A DNA stretch of 64,000 nt from Paraburkholderia sp. BL25I1N1 (GCF_003002025.1 NZ_PVZB01000005.1:186001-250000); one strand, 5' to 3'; positions 1 to 6,500 are shown, numbered from the stretch's first letter. A program made the numbers and translations. Notes: generated by a model from the letters alone, not told the origin.

Positions 1-138
1 TTCTGTCCAGATGCTAAAAAAACGGTCCATGGGAGGAGTGACCTGCCGATCTGTGCCAAGTCTACTTAAGCGAAAACTTCTTCGAGCAGTCCCGGGCTGG
101 CGGACGTATATCGAGCAGTAGCCAATGGCTCGCGCCAT

Positions 139-162
139 AAAAAAAGGCCGCACATGACGGCC
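139..162 (-). terminator. Rho-independent terminator of the leftward accessory operon
   Basis: Read leftward, GGCCG and CGGCC pair around a 7-base loop and are followed by seven T residues. It lies downstream of the leftward genes that end at 292, so it probably closes that operon. Bases 1-138 hold no gene that I can support. Confidence 0.8.
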
Positions 163-291
163 CTTAAGGGATTTTGTGACATCGCCGAGCTGAGAGTACT
201 GGCGACGATGACATCGTGCCAGCACGCAATGTATGTCGAAAATCAGGATTTCCTGATGTCGCGGCCTGTATTTCCATGTACCTTGGCGATG

Positions 292-654
292 CTATCTGCA
301 GCGAGCCAGGCGAGTCGCACATGCCTCGTGGATGCCGCACACCACTGGCGACGCGTAGTCGGGCATCCAGCTGTCGCGAAATAGTGGCACTAACGACCGC
401 TCTCGCGTAAGTCCGAACGTCTCCATGATCTGCGGCGCCGTCTCAGCCGCTATCTGCCCGAGCGCGATCCGCTCCTGCCAATCGAAGCGCGCTCCATTTG
501 CCTTGCACCAGATGCGTCCTGATTCAACCAGCTGATCGGTGCGCAGCCAGTCGCCGGTGCGGGCCATCGCGACGAGTTGCGCGACGACGAGGTAGCAGAG
601 CAGCTCGGCGCGAGCATCGTCGTCCGATCTCGTCGGACCATCGCCGTCGGACAT
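292..654 (-). CDS. Hypothetical prophage protein, 120 aa
   Basis: I do not recognise a family. The N-terminal ten residues are acidic and polar. The rest looks globular and helical, with no membrane segment or signal peptide. Its ATG overlaps the last base of the stop codon of the upstream gene, so the two are probably translationally coupled. It is the last gene before the leftward terminator. Small genes of this kind in the early region of a prophage are often accessory (superinfection or anti-host) genes, but nothing in this sequence shows that. Confidence 0.6.
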   Translation of the reverse strand: MSDGDGPTRSDDDARAELLCYLVVAQLVAMARTGDWLRTDQLVESGRIWCKANGARFDWQERIALGQIAAETAPQIMETFGLTRERSLVPLFRDSWMPDYASPVVCGIHEACATRLARCR

Positions 655-881
655 CAGTTCTGCCGCATCCGGTTCGCCTCGCTAAGCACCGCGGAGGCGA
701 CCACATGGAGGCGCAAGATGGCTTCCCTAATCTCGCAGAGTTCGGAGTGGGCGCCAATTGCGTCAGCCGCGTCCATCATGGCGGCGCAAACGCGGATCGC
801 TTCGCTGCAGCCCTCGTCGATAGCGGTCGCCGCTTGGTAGCGACCCTCTGCGGACCCCTGTCCCTCGTTTGCATCATTCAC
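654..881 (-). CDS. Hypothetical prophage protein, 75 aa
   Basis: A short, mainly helical protein rich in Ala and Glu, with two cysteines and no recognised domain. It overlaps the next leftward gene by one base, as in a compact phage operon. No membrane segment is seen. The function is unknown, and calling it a real gene rests on the coupled overlap and the operon position. Confidence 0.55.
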   Translation of the reverse strand: MNDANEGQGSAEGRYQAATAIDEGCSEAIRVCAAMMDAADAIGAHSELCEIREAILRLHVVASAVLSEANRMRQN

Positions 882-979
882 AGCGCCTCCAGCAAGAGTT
901 TAAGGCGTGCACCCGACGATCTGCCTCGTGACCGATTGGAAGAGGAGCTCGGCGCGGGCGTCACCAAGAGTCGGCGCCT

Positions 980-1228
980 TCATAATTCGTCGATGGGTAT
1001 ATTGAACTGCGTTCTGCATGTGGGGCACTTCACGGGTTCGACACGTCCCTGCGCCGGCAATGCGGCAAGTGGCTGTTCTTCGCCCGCGAGAAAGCAGACG
1101 GGGCAGGGGAATGCCTCGTGCGGTTTCAGGCGGTGCCAACGGTCGACAAACCGTTGGATTTCCATGGGCGGCGCGTCGATCGCCTCTAGATGATCCAGCA
1201 AGACGTGGAAAAGCGGACCGTTCTGCAT
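980..1228 (-). CDS. Small zinc-ribbon prophage protein, 82 aa
   Basis: The C-terminal half has two cysteine knuckles, CPVC and CPTC, about 31 residues apart, which fits a four-cysteine zinc ribbon. The N-terminal part is helical. I chose the ATG at 1228 because GGAGG lies just upstream. In-frame starts at 1255 and 1276 would lengthen it, and the one at 1255 nearly abuts the upstream lipoprotein stop. Its role is unknown; a nucleic-acid or protein-binding function is typical of such ribbons. Confidence 0.6.
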   Translation of the reverse strand: MQNGPLFHVLLDHLEAIDAPPMEIQRFVDRWHRLKPHEAFPCPVCFLAGEEQPLAALPAQGRVEPVKCPTCRTQFNIPIDEL

Positions 1229-1256
1229 GTCGCCTCCATAGGCGGTATGCGTCATG

Positions 1257-1537
1257 TTACCCGGCCGTGCACGCAAAAGTCAGTTCCGCCTCTTGAGGCG
1301 TCCAGCCGCGAACGCCGTGCGTCTGCATATCGACCTGATGCATCTGCTTGCCCTGTTGGCTGCAGTACTCGTCGGCGCGCTTCAGGCTCGATGCTTTCAC
1401 TTCCCCCCACGGCGTCATGCCGCCGCGGACTTGGGTCGTCACTGTGTAGTTGCCGTCGCCGGCCGGCGTGACATTCGTGACTGTGGTGCATGCGGCGAGC
1501 GTGGCTAACGCTGCCACAGTGAGAGTTTTTTTTTCAT
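1257..1537 (-). CDS. Prophage lipoprotein, start out of frame across an A9 run
   Basis: The reading frame from a GTG at 1517 gives 86 residues beginning with a hydrophobic stretch and the lipobox LATLAAC. This is a lipoprotein signal that lacks its positively charged start. Just upstream, an ATG at 1537 with a good Shine-Dalgarno (GGGGA) is followed by nine A residues and then runs out of frame. With one extra A the product would start MKKKTLTVAALATLAAC, a textbook lipoprotein signal peptide. I therefore place the start at 1537 and infer transcriptional slippage, a frameshift mutation or a sequence error. The mature part has two cysteines and no known domain. Confidence 0.6.
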
Positions 1538-1636
1538 TGTGGTCCCCATTGATGGCGGAATTTTGCAGGGACGCGGTGCGGACCGCAAGTGCGCGTTATC
1601 ATCGTGACTCACGAAACTCTTCCACGAGGGTTGCCG

Positions 1637-1861
1637 ATGAAAATCCGACTCGATAAGTGGCTTGAAAAGGAATTCGACCCGCCGCCCAAGATTCGCACGG
1701 CGCGCCTGTGGATCAACGCGGGGAAGATATATCCGCCGCCCGTGAAGGTCGGACGCTCGTACTACGTAGAGCAGGACGCGGTATTCGCCGATGGTCGAAC
1801 GCGTCCGACTCTCGCAGAGCGGGTGATCGCAGCTCGGAAGGCGAGAGGCTACGACGATTGA
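1637..1861 (+). CDS. xis: Excisionase-like protein, 74 aa
   Basis: The protein starts MKIRLDKWLEKEFDPPP and contains a winged-helix-like core followed by a basic C-terminus. Order and size match the small phage excisionases that bind and bend att DNA and favour excision by a tyrosine integrase. The internal ATG at 1637 is chosen over an upstream in-frame ATG at 1589 because GAGGG precedes it and the conserved part begins there. The stop codon overlaps the TTG start of the next frame. The partner integrase would be the gene at 35324-36523, at the other end of the prophage. Confidence 0.7.
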   Translation: MKIRLDKWLEKEFDPPPKIRTARLWINAGKIYPPPVKVGRSYYVEQDAVFADGRTRPTLAERVIAARKARGYDD

Positions 1862-1950
1862 CCTTCAAACTCCTATCTCCCGAGGACCTTCGGTCGATTA
1901 CCGGCGCGCAGCGCTACTCTCTTCAGGCGAAGTGGTGCGAAGAGAATTAA
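1858..1950 (+). CDS. Truncated DUF4224-like peptide, 30 aa
   Basis: A frame starting at a TTG that overlaps the xis stop codon (TTGA) encodes a 30-residue peptide with the pattern LLSPEDLRSITG, then a Gln-Ala-Lys-Trp segment. This is the N-terminal half of a DUF4224 domain. It ends at TAA, and a complete DUF4224-type protein follows 18 bases later. It is either a decayed copy or a short coupled peptide. The recognisable domain start and the overlap with xis support its reality; function is unknown. Confidence 0.5.
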   Translation: MTFKLLSPEDLRSITGAQRYSLQAKWCEEN

Positions 1951-1967
1951 CTTCACTCGCAAAAGCG

Positions 1968-2174
1968 ATGACAATTCTAACCAACGATGAACTTATTCAG
2001 CTCACGGGCGGCCTGAAACAGGGCGCAGCTCAGTGTCGATGGATCGAGCGAGAGTTTGGGTTCAAGCCGCCTCGAAAGATCGACGGTCATCCTGTCATTA
2101 CGTGGGAACAAGTCAATCGGGTTCCAGAGCAAGAAAGAAAAAAGCCCCAATTCAACTGGTCGAAGGCCATTTAA
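1968..2174 (+). CDS. DUF4224 domain protein, 68 aa
   Basis: It begins MTILTNDELIQLTGG and continues with a Trp-containing segment and the pattern KIDGHPVITWEQVN, the usual layout of phage DUF4224 proteins. These lie next to integrase or excisionase genes and are probably small DNA-binding proteins. The ATG at 1968 is preferred to a further upstream start because the domain begins there. It sits directly after the xis gene and the truncated relative. Confidence 0.7.
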   Translation: MTILTNDELIQLTGGLKQGAAQCRWIEREFGFKPPRKIDGHPVITWEQVNRVPEQERKKPQFNWSKAI

Positions 2175-2240
2175 ATACGGCGCGCGCGGCTGGCTGGCGC
2201 GTCAACCCATGCCCGGGAACAGACATGCGGCGGCTCTTTG

Positions 2241-2597
2241 CTAAGATTGCTTTCGCGACCGTGCAAGCGCCATGTCGATCTGCTCGATAGGAATCCTGCC
2301 GCATCTGTTTAGGCGAAACTCACCCGCCTTCAGCTTCTTGCTCACCGTGTGGCGGCTCAGACCGAGTATCGCCGCCGCTTGCGTGATTGTCACGTGCACA
2401 GGACGTGGGGGCTGCCTCTCGTAGACATCCATGGCGCGCTGCATGAGCACTAACATCTGCTCTTCGGTGAGGTGTGCATCGCGGCCGCCGGATGCTGCAT
2501 CAGTCCAAGGAAGCTCCTCGATTTTTCGCACCAGCTCGTCGACGTCCCGTTTCAGGCGAACTGCGGCGGCGCGTAACTCATCTATCGCTTTGGTCAT
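2241..2597 (-). CDS. Helix-turn-helix prophage regulator, 118 aa
   Basis: The N-terminal 50 residues are helical and probably coiled (AIDELRAAAVRLKRDVDELV). The C-terminal 45 residues form a MerR/HTH_17-type DNA-binding domain, ITQAAAILGLSRHTVSKKL, followed by a basic wing and an Ile-Pro-containing strand. The ATG at 2597 has GGGAGA 8 bases upstream; an upstream in-frame start would add 21 residues with no clear RBS. It is divergent from the early rightward operon, the usual place of a lysogeny or early-promoter regulator. It is not a CI/LexA-type repressor because no peptidase domain follows. Confidence 0.7.
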   Translation of the reverse strand: MTKAIDELRAAAVRLKRDVDELVRKIEELPWTDAASGGRDAHLTEEQMLVLMQRAMDVYERQPPRPVHVTITQAAAILGLSRHTVSKKLKAGEFRLNRCGRIPIEQIDMALARSRKQS

Positions 2598-2642
2598 GAT
2601 GCTCTCCCGAAAGACTCTTTTCCTATCTTCCCAAAACCGTCC

Positions 2643-2657
2643 AGATTTGCAAAATCT
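2643..2657. promoter_or_regulatory. Palindrome between divergent genes, candidate operator
   Basis: AGATTT and AAATCT flank a 3-base spacer, a perfect 15-base dyad. It lies between the leftward HTH gene (start 2597) and the rightward promoter candidate at 2661, so it is a natural binding site for that HTH protein or another early regulator. This is an inference from position and symmetry. Confidence 0.45.
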
Positions 2658-2660
2658 CAC

Positions 2661-2689
2661 TTGACGTTCTCACACTGGACAACTAACCT
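2661..2689 (+). promoter_or_regulatory. Candidate early rightward promoter
   Basis: TTGACG and TAACCT are separated by 17 bases, a good -35 and a weak -10 for the housekeeping sigma factor. It would drive the C4-like leader RNA and the following operon. The dyad at 2643-2657 ends just upstream of the -35. Confidence 0.45.
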
Positions 2690-2790
2690 TCAGTCATCGT
2701 TGAGACAACAGCGATCGGGCCTGGAAACCCGGAAGACACAGGCGGACGACCGCCAGCAGGCGGTATTTTTTCGTCCGTAGTATCATCGCG

Positions 2791-2925
2791 CACCCACAGT
2801 TTATGGGTGGGCCATGGTGGGGGTGCGCTTGCGCACGCCGGTTCCTGTGTTCCGGTTTTCCAGCCCTGCCATGTGCCTGCCCACCCCATCTGGAAATGGG
2901 GCGCAGGCTCTTGTAAACACAGGAG
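2791..2925 (+). ncRNA. C4-like antisense RNA and its target leader
   Basis: Bases 2813-2873 fold as a three-way junction. The closing stem pairs CATGG..GGG with CCC..CCATG. One hairpin is GTGCGC/GCGCAC (2823-2836). The other is CCGG/CCGG (2838-2855), whose 10-base loop contains TCCTGTGTT. That loop is fully complementary to AACACAGGA at 2916-2924, which overlaps the Shine-Dalgarno of the gene at 2934. A second pair, GGGTGGGC (2805-2812) with GCCCACCC (2879-2886), is also exact. This is the a'/b' to a/b layout of the C4 antisense RNA that controls antirepressor synthesis in phages P1 and P7. A further hairpin (2875-2908) precedes the RBS. Confidence 0.7.
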
Positions 2926-2933
2926 TCCAAGCC

Positions 2934-3437
2934 ATGCCCTCCAAAGCCCCTGCTCGTCCTGAGCAAAGTAACGAACCTCTCGTCAATTTGGCCTCGCTTC
3001 CTCGTGAAGATGCGCTCGAACGCGCTCGCGTCGCCGGCCGCGAAATTCTCGGTCACGAAAATGCTCTTCAAGCCGTGAGCGATGCGTTGTGGATGAACTG
3101 GATCAACGTCAATATGCCCGTCGCCGTCGGTCAAACCGATGACGAGTTCGGCGAACTGGTCGATGCGATGGGCGACCAGTTCTTCGATGGGCTAGCGGAG
3201 AGTGTCAAGCGGTTCGCCGCGGACACCCGTACGTTGGACCGAATCTCAGAGTTCCTCATCAAAGAATCGGGACTGGCCTGGAAAATTCACAACATGCTCG
3301 CCTTCATGGAGGCGGCGTTGGACGATGACACTCAGGGAAGCTTACCCATTCGCTGCGCGGTAGCCGACTTGCGCGTCGACCAGGACAGGCTCGCGACAGC
3401 CCTGATGGATCTCGTATGGAGAGCCAGCCATGCTTAA
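2934..3437 (+). CDS. Unknown protein under C4-like RNA control, 167 aa
   Basis: No family is recognised. The protein is acidic and probably all helical, with the pattern ALERARVAGREILGHENA near residue 35 and no membrane segment. The ATG at 2934 has AGGAG at 2921-2925, and that RBS is complementary to the loop of the upstream C4-like RNA; a longer in-frame start at 2814 would run through the structured RNA and is rejected. By analogy with P1/P7, the target of such an RNA can be an antirepressor or immunity gene, so this protein is a candidate. It overlaps the next gene by 8 bases. Confidence 0.75.
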   Translation: MPSKAPARPEQSNEPLVNLASLPREDALERARVAGREILGHENALQAVSDALWMNWINVNMPVAVGQTDDEFGELVDAMGDQFFDGLAESVKRFAADTRTLDRISEFLIKESGLAWKIHNMLAFMEAALDDDTQGSLPIRCAVADLRVDQDRLATALMDLVWRASHA

Positions 3438-3984
3438 GAAATTGCCCACCACCGACGCATCGGGCGTCGACAATTCATCTGCGGCTGATTGCCGTTCCCC
3501 TGGCCTTGGCGAGCTAACAATTCTCCTGCGGCCTTCGGATATCGCGATGGCCGTATATGTCGGCACGCGTGCTCAGCTGGAGGGAGAGGGTGTGATCCCG
3601 CCTGGGACCGAATGGCCGACCGGCTTCGCCAGCGTTTGCTGGCAAGCGAATGGAATCGACTTCTGTCTGAAGCGGGAGCGGCCGGAAGGTGCGAAAGGTC
3701 GGCAGCGTGAATTTGTCGAGTGTGACAACTGGTGGTTGCGCGTGACGAATCCGCGTTTGAATTGGCCAGACGAGTCTATCCGGCTTCAGTATATGAAGCT
3801 GGGAAGGTTGCTGTACCAGCGAACTCAGGAGGGCATCGCTGCGTTAAATCGCCAGCACGAGATGTATTGGTCTGCGAGACGCGACGAAAAATACCAGGCA
3901 TTCAAGGCGCTTATTCCGGGCCTTGTGCCGCCGCCGCGCAAACGTCGCAACCGCCGTACGCAATCCGGGGTGGGCCATGACTAA
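3430..3984 (+). CDS. Hypothetical prophage protein, 184 aa
   Basis: I do not recognise the family. The middle part (residues 30-130) is rich in Trp and aromatic residues, including CDNWWLRVTNPRLNWPDE, suggesting a compact beta or mixed fold. The C-terminus is basic (PPPRKRRNRRTQ), which suggests nucleic-acid contact. It overlaps both neighbours by 8 bases, as in a translationally coupled early operon. Confidence 0.7.
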   Translation: MLKKLPTTDASGVDNSSAADCRSPGLGELTILLRPSDIAMAVYVGTRAQLEGEGVIPPGTEWPTGFASVCWQANGIDFCLKRERPEGAKGRQREFVECDNWWLRVTNPRLNWPDESIRLQYMKLGRLLYQRTQEGIAALNRQHEMYWSARRDEKYQAFKALIPGLVPPPRKRRNRRTQSGVGHD

Positions 3985-4213
3985 CAATGTCCATGTGCTG
4001 CCAACCGGACGGAAGGCGGGGCGCCGCAGAACGCGGCCAGTCCCTGGCGCGGCCATCGCGACCGTGCTGAGTTTCGAACCACAGAACGACACCTTCGAAA
4101 CGGCAGAGCAGCGTCTCGCGAAGATCGATGAGGCCACAAGACGAATGGCGCGTCACTTATTGTTTGCGATCCGGACTCTCCGTGAAATCGACGACGTTCT
4201 CAAGGACGAGTAA
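3977..4213 (+). CDS. Small basic prophage protein, 78 aa
   Basis: The first 25 residues are strongly basic (GRKAGRRRTRPVPG). The rest is a helical segment that could form a coiled coil (ETAEQRLAKIDEATRRMARH). The ATG at 3977 overlaps the end of the preceding gene. No domain is recognised; a small nucleoid-like or DNA-binding protein is possible. Confidence 0.65.
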   Translation: MTNNVHVLPTGRKAGRRRTRPVPGAAIATVLSFEPQNDTFETAEQRLAKIDEATRRMARHLLFAIRTLREIDDVLKDE

Positions 4214-4222
4214 GAATCTTGG

Positions 4223-4326
4223 CATAATCGTTTCCAATCGCGCCTAGCCCGACGGGGCGAAAGCAGGGCTCCCTTACCCTGTTGGCGCGGTTCCTAACAC
4301 GAGGGACGCGTTCAAGGGGCGCGAAA
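4223..4326 (+). ncRNA. Second three-way-junction leader with an anti-SD loop
   Basis: CATAAT at 4223-4228 is a plausible -10, which would place the RNA start close to 4236. Bases 4239-4289 then fold as a three-way junction: closing stem CGCGCC (4239-4244) with GGCGCG (4284-4289), hairpin GCCC/GGGC (4247-4258) and hairpin CAGGG/CCCTG (4264-4281). The loop of the second hairpin contains CCCTT, complementary to AAGGG within the Shine-Dalgarno AAGGGG at 4314-4319 of the next gene. The shape parallels the C4-like element at 2813-2873, but the complementarity is only 5 bases, so an antisense role is less certain. Confidence 0.5.
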
Positions 4327-5144
4327 TGCCATACGAAGATCTCTATCGGGCGCACGCGCTCACCGGCTCGCTTTTCCAAACGGTACCCATCCGGAAAGCA
4401 GCGTTTCTAATCGCTTTGGACAATGATGTTCGCGATCAGTCTGAAATTGATGCTGACCTACCGAACAACGGCGACTTTGCACATTGGTGGATGGCTTCAG
4501 AACTTGAGCCCAGCGGCAAGCTGAAAGCGTCGCGCGACAAATTCGAGCGTGCGCTGTTGAAGTCAGTGGAAACGGGCCGCCTGAGCGCGGCGATTGTTGC
4601 GCGAAACATCGACGATGAAATCGATCCAATCTATACCATTGTGCCGATCAACGACATCCGCGATTGGTGTCTAGAACGTGACGTTGATACCGGGGACTGG
4701 ATTGCGCATCACGAGGAAACAGAAATCGAATTTTCCGACGCGATTATCGACGAGATAGCTACGCATTACTCTCCTGGAACGGCCGCCCTAGGCACGTACG
4801 ACGCCGCCGCTCTCGAGACGTACAGATCATCGGATGAAAGTGAGCGGGCGGATCAGTATCGGCGCCTGCTTCAGGAAGTGCAAAAGCTCCGTTCTGAAAC
4901 TTCGCAAGGCATAAAAGCTGAGCCTGATGGGCCCATCAACACAAGAGAGAAAAACTCACTTCTGACTGTGATCGGAGCGCTGATCACTGCATTGAGTGAT
5001 CGCCTACCAGAGGGATACAAGCGCGCGCAAGCAGTCGCGAGTCTCACTGACCGAATCGGTGCATCACTTTCTGTGAACACAGTGGACAAAATTCTTAAGC
5101 AGATTGATGCGGCAGTCGACCGCCGGCGTGGGGCAAATAGGTAA
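4326..5144 (+). CDS. Hypothetical prophage protein, 272 aa
   Basis: No catalytic family is recognised. Residues 1-130 look like a mixed alpha/beta domain with many acidic residues and a WW pair near residue 55. Residues 170-200 could form a coiled coil. The last 65 residues (NSLLTVIGALITALSDRLP...VNTVDKILKQI) form a helical module that I have seen at the C-terminus of many mobile-element regulatory proteins. The ATG is preceded by AAGGGG and by a structured leader. Two operator-like palindromes follow the stop codon, so this gene may belong to the same regulatory circuit as the AlpA-like gene. Confidence 0.65.
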   Translation: MPYEDLYRAHALTGSLFQTVPIRKAAFLIALDNDVRDQSEIDADLPNNGDFAHWWMASELEPSGKLKASRDKFERALLKSVETGRLSAAIVARNIDDEIDPIYTIVPINDIRDWCLERDVDTGDWIAHHEETEIEFSDAIIDEIATHYSPGTAALGTYDAAALETYRSSDESERADQYRRLLQEVQKLRSETSQGIKAEPDGPINTREKNSLLTVIGALITALSDRLPEGYKRAQAVASLTDRIGASLSVNTVDKILKQIDAAVDRRRGANR

Positions 5145-5151
5145 CCACAAA

Positions 5152-5182
5152 CTCAATTGAGTCGAAATTTACCTCAATTGAG
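5152..5182. promoter_or_regulatory. Twin operator CTCAATTGAG x2
   Basis: The perfect 10-base palindrome CTCAATTGAG occurs at 5152-5161 and again at 5173-5182. The centres are 21 bases apart, two helical turns, so both sites face the same side of the DNA. They lie between the stop of the gene at 5144 and the AlpA-like gene at 5246. Spacing and symmetry strongly suggest a dimeric repressor or activator site; the binding protein is unknown. Confidence 0.6.
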
Positions 5183-5207
5183 ATTTCCGGAATTGATCGC
5201 CGCATAG

Positions 5208-5248
5208 CATCTGTCCATCCCAACTCTCACGATTGCGGCGGACAGATG
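5208..5248 (+). promoter_or_regulatory. Hairpin covering the AlpA-like start codon
   Basis: CATCTGTCC (5208-5216) is perfectly complementary to GGACAGATG (5240-5248), which includes the ATG of the next gene. The 9-bp stem with a 23-base loop would hide the start codon in the mRNA, suggesting translational control. If transcription began inside the loop the hairpin could not form. Confidence 0.5.
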
Positions 5249-5485
5249 TCAAACCTCCAACAAACCCCTTCCGCGCAGCCTCCGGTGCTGCCGACCACCG
5301 GCCTTTCCAAATGGCCGCAGATCAAACCATTTCTGCCGATCGGCCGCGAGACGTGGCGCAAGCTCGGTCTGGAAGGTAAGGCGCCGCGAGCTATCAAGCT
5401 CTCGGAAACCTGCGCCGTATATAAAAATTCCGACGTTTTACGCTGGATCGCGGACCCCCTGAATTACACCGAAGACGTCGCCTGA
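5246..5485 (+). CDS. AlpA-like HTH regulator, 79 aa
   Basis: After a 20-residue Pro/Gln-rich tail, residues 22-70 resemble the small AlpA/MerR-type phage regulators: a first helix (KPFLPIGRETWRKLGLEG), a basic turn and a C-terminal strand plus helix (YKNSDVLRWIADP). Such proteins bind promoter DNA and control integrase, excision or early genes in satellites and prophages. Its start codon lies inside a potential hairpin and twin operator palindromes lie 65-95 bases upstream, so it looks tightly regulated. Confidence 0.65.
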   Translation: MSNLQQTPSAQPPVLPTTGLSKWPQIKPFLPIGRETWRKLGLEGKAPRAIKLSETCAVYKNSDVLRWIADPLNYTEDVA

Positions 5486-5493
5486 GGTCCGCC

Positions 5494-5601
5494 ATGGCGA
5501 CCATTCTGAAGCGCGCCGTCATGGCCGCACACAATCACGGATTTCTGCCGTTTCGGGCCGTATCGCCGTTGATCCGTCTTCTGGGTCTGGAGGCTTCCTG
5601 A
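5494..5601 (+). CDS. Small basic protein, 35 aa
   Basis: A 35-codon frame starting MATILKRAVMAAHNHGF fills the gap between the AlpA-like gene and the ParB-like gene. GAGG lies 7 bases before its ATG. Its TGA overlaps the ATG of the next gene (TGATG). The perfect fit into the spacer argues that it is a translated small gene. The product is hydrophobic and basic, with no known motif. Confidence 0.6.
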   Translation: MATILKRAVMAAHNHGFLPFRAVSPLIRLLGLEAS

Positions 5602-6500
5602 TGAGCCTCGAACTGCATCCGTTGTGCACGCTGTTTCCTCGTCTCGAAGGCGTCGAGTTCGAATCGCTGAAGGCTGATATCGAAGCGAACGGCCAGTTGC
5701 AGCCGATCGTTCTGCACGACGGGATGATTCTCGACGGTGGGAATCGCTACCGCGCCTGCGTGGAACTTGGTATCGAGCCGCTGACCTCGGACATGGATCT
5801 GGGCGACTACGATCTGCTGTCGTACGTGCTTTCGGTGAACCTTCACCGCCGGCACCTTACCCCGGGCCAGCATGCCGCGATCGTGGCCGCAGCTACTGAC
5901 TGGCTGAATTCTCAAACTGTGGGGCGCCCGGTAAATCCGGCAACGTTGCCGGATTCCCTCGGTCAAGCGGCAACGTTGCCGCTTGAAACGGTTGCTGACC
6001 GAGCGGCAAGGTCAGGCGCCAGTGAGCGTACCCAGCGCATGGCTGACAAAGTGGCAAAGGCGGATCCCGATCTGGTCAAGCGGGTCGCGCACGGCGAAAT
6101 CAGTCTGCCCAAGGCGGTGAGACAGATCGAACGTAAAGATCAACCTGAGGCAGGCACAACCTCCGATTTTTCGCGTCACGACTCCGCTCAGGAGTCCTCA
6201 TCGGAGAGCGACTACGGTCCCAGCCCGGAAGAAATCGCTTTTCTCGAGCAGCAGGAACGTGCCGACCGCGAGAAGTATGACGCTCTTGTTGAGGTTTCCT
6301 ATGCGGATGACAAGATCGCCGCAGCCCTGAAGCTGGTCGATACGCAGGCTCAGGAGATCGCCCGGTTGCGCGCTGAGATCGCTGTGTTGCGCGAACGCCA
6401 GACGGGCCTGATGAACGAAAAGGTTGCGCTGGAATCGGCCGCGAAGCGGTGGAAGAAGATCGCCGAACAGCACGGCTACAAAGACAAGGGGGGAAAGTGA
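5601..6500 (+). CDS. ParB/Srx-like domain protein, 299 aa
   Basis: Residues 5-100 match the ParB N-terminal (ParB/Srx, CTP-binding) domain: HPLCTLFPRLEGVEFESL, then GQLQPIVLHDGMILDGGNRYRA, the motif that binds nucleotide in ParB-type switches. A central HTH-like stretch (TVADRAARSGASERTQRMADKV) is followed by an acidic linker and a C-terminal coiled coil (residues 235-285). No ParA neighbour is present, so it is more likely a phage replication or transcription factor than a partition protein. It overlaps the helicase gene by 4 bases (GTGA). Two perfect palindromes lie within its own coding sequence. Confidence 0.8.
   Translation: MSLELHPLCTLFPRLEGVEFESLKADIEANGQLQPIVLHDGMILDGGNRYRACVELGIEPLTSDMDLGDYDLLSYVLSVNLHRRHLTPGQHAAIVAAATDWLNSQTVGRPVNPATLPDSLGQAATLPLETVADRAARSGASERTQRMADKVAKADPDLVKRVAHGEISLPKAVRQIERKDQPEAGTTSDFSRHDSAQESSSESDYGPSPEEIAFLEQQERADREKYDALVEVSYADDKIAAALKLVDTQAQEIARLRAEIAVLRERQTGLMNEKVALESAAKRWKKIAEQHGYKDKGGK
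5934..5984. repeat. Two long palindromes with the same core inside the ParB-like gene
   Basis: The core CGGCAACGTTGCCG occurs twice. The first (centre 5944.5) extends to a perfect 22-base palindrome, the second (centre 5974.5) to a perfect 20-base palindrome, with different flanking arms. The centres are 30 bases apart. In protein terms this is only a repeated ATLP segment. Symmetry beyond coding need suggests a parS-like or replication-initiation site recognised by the encoded protein. Confidence 0.55.

Noticed and set aside
1-300. Left attachment site of the prophage
   Set aside because: No copy of the tRNA-Arg 3' end is visible here, and phage-type genes run up to the first bases, so attL must be outside the window.
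2683-3134. Leftward open frames over the C4-like leader
   Set aside because: Their translations are Arg/Pro-rich, they lack an RBS, and they follow from the conserved RNA sequence on the other strand.
5601-6500. ParB-like gene as evidence of a plasmid or plasmid-prophage
   Set aside because: No ParA and no plasmid replication initiator; a complete integrase beside a tRNA shows an integrated phage.
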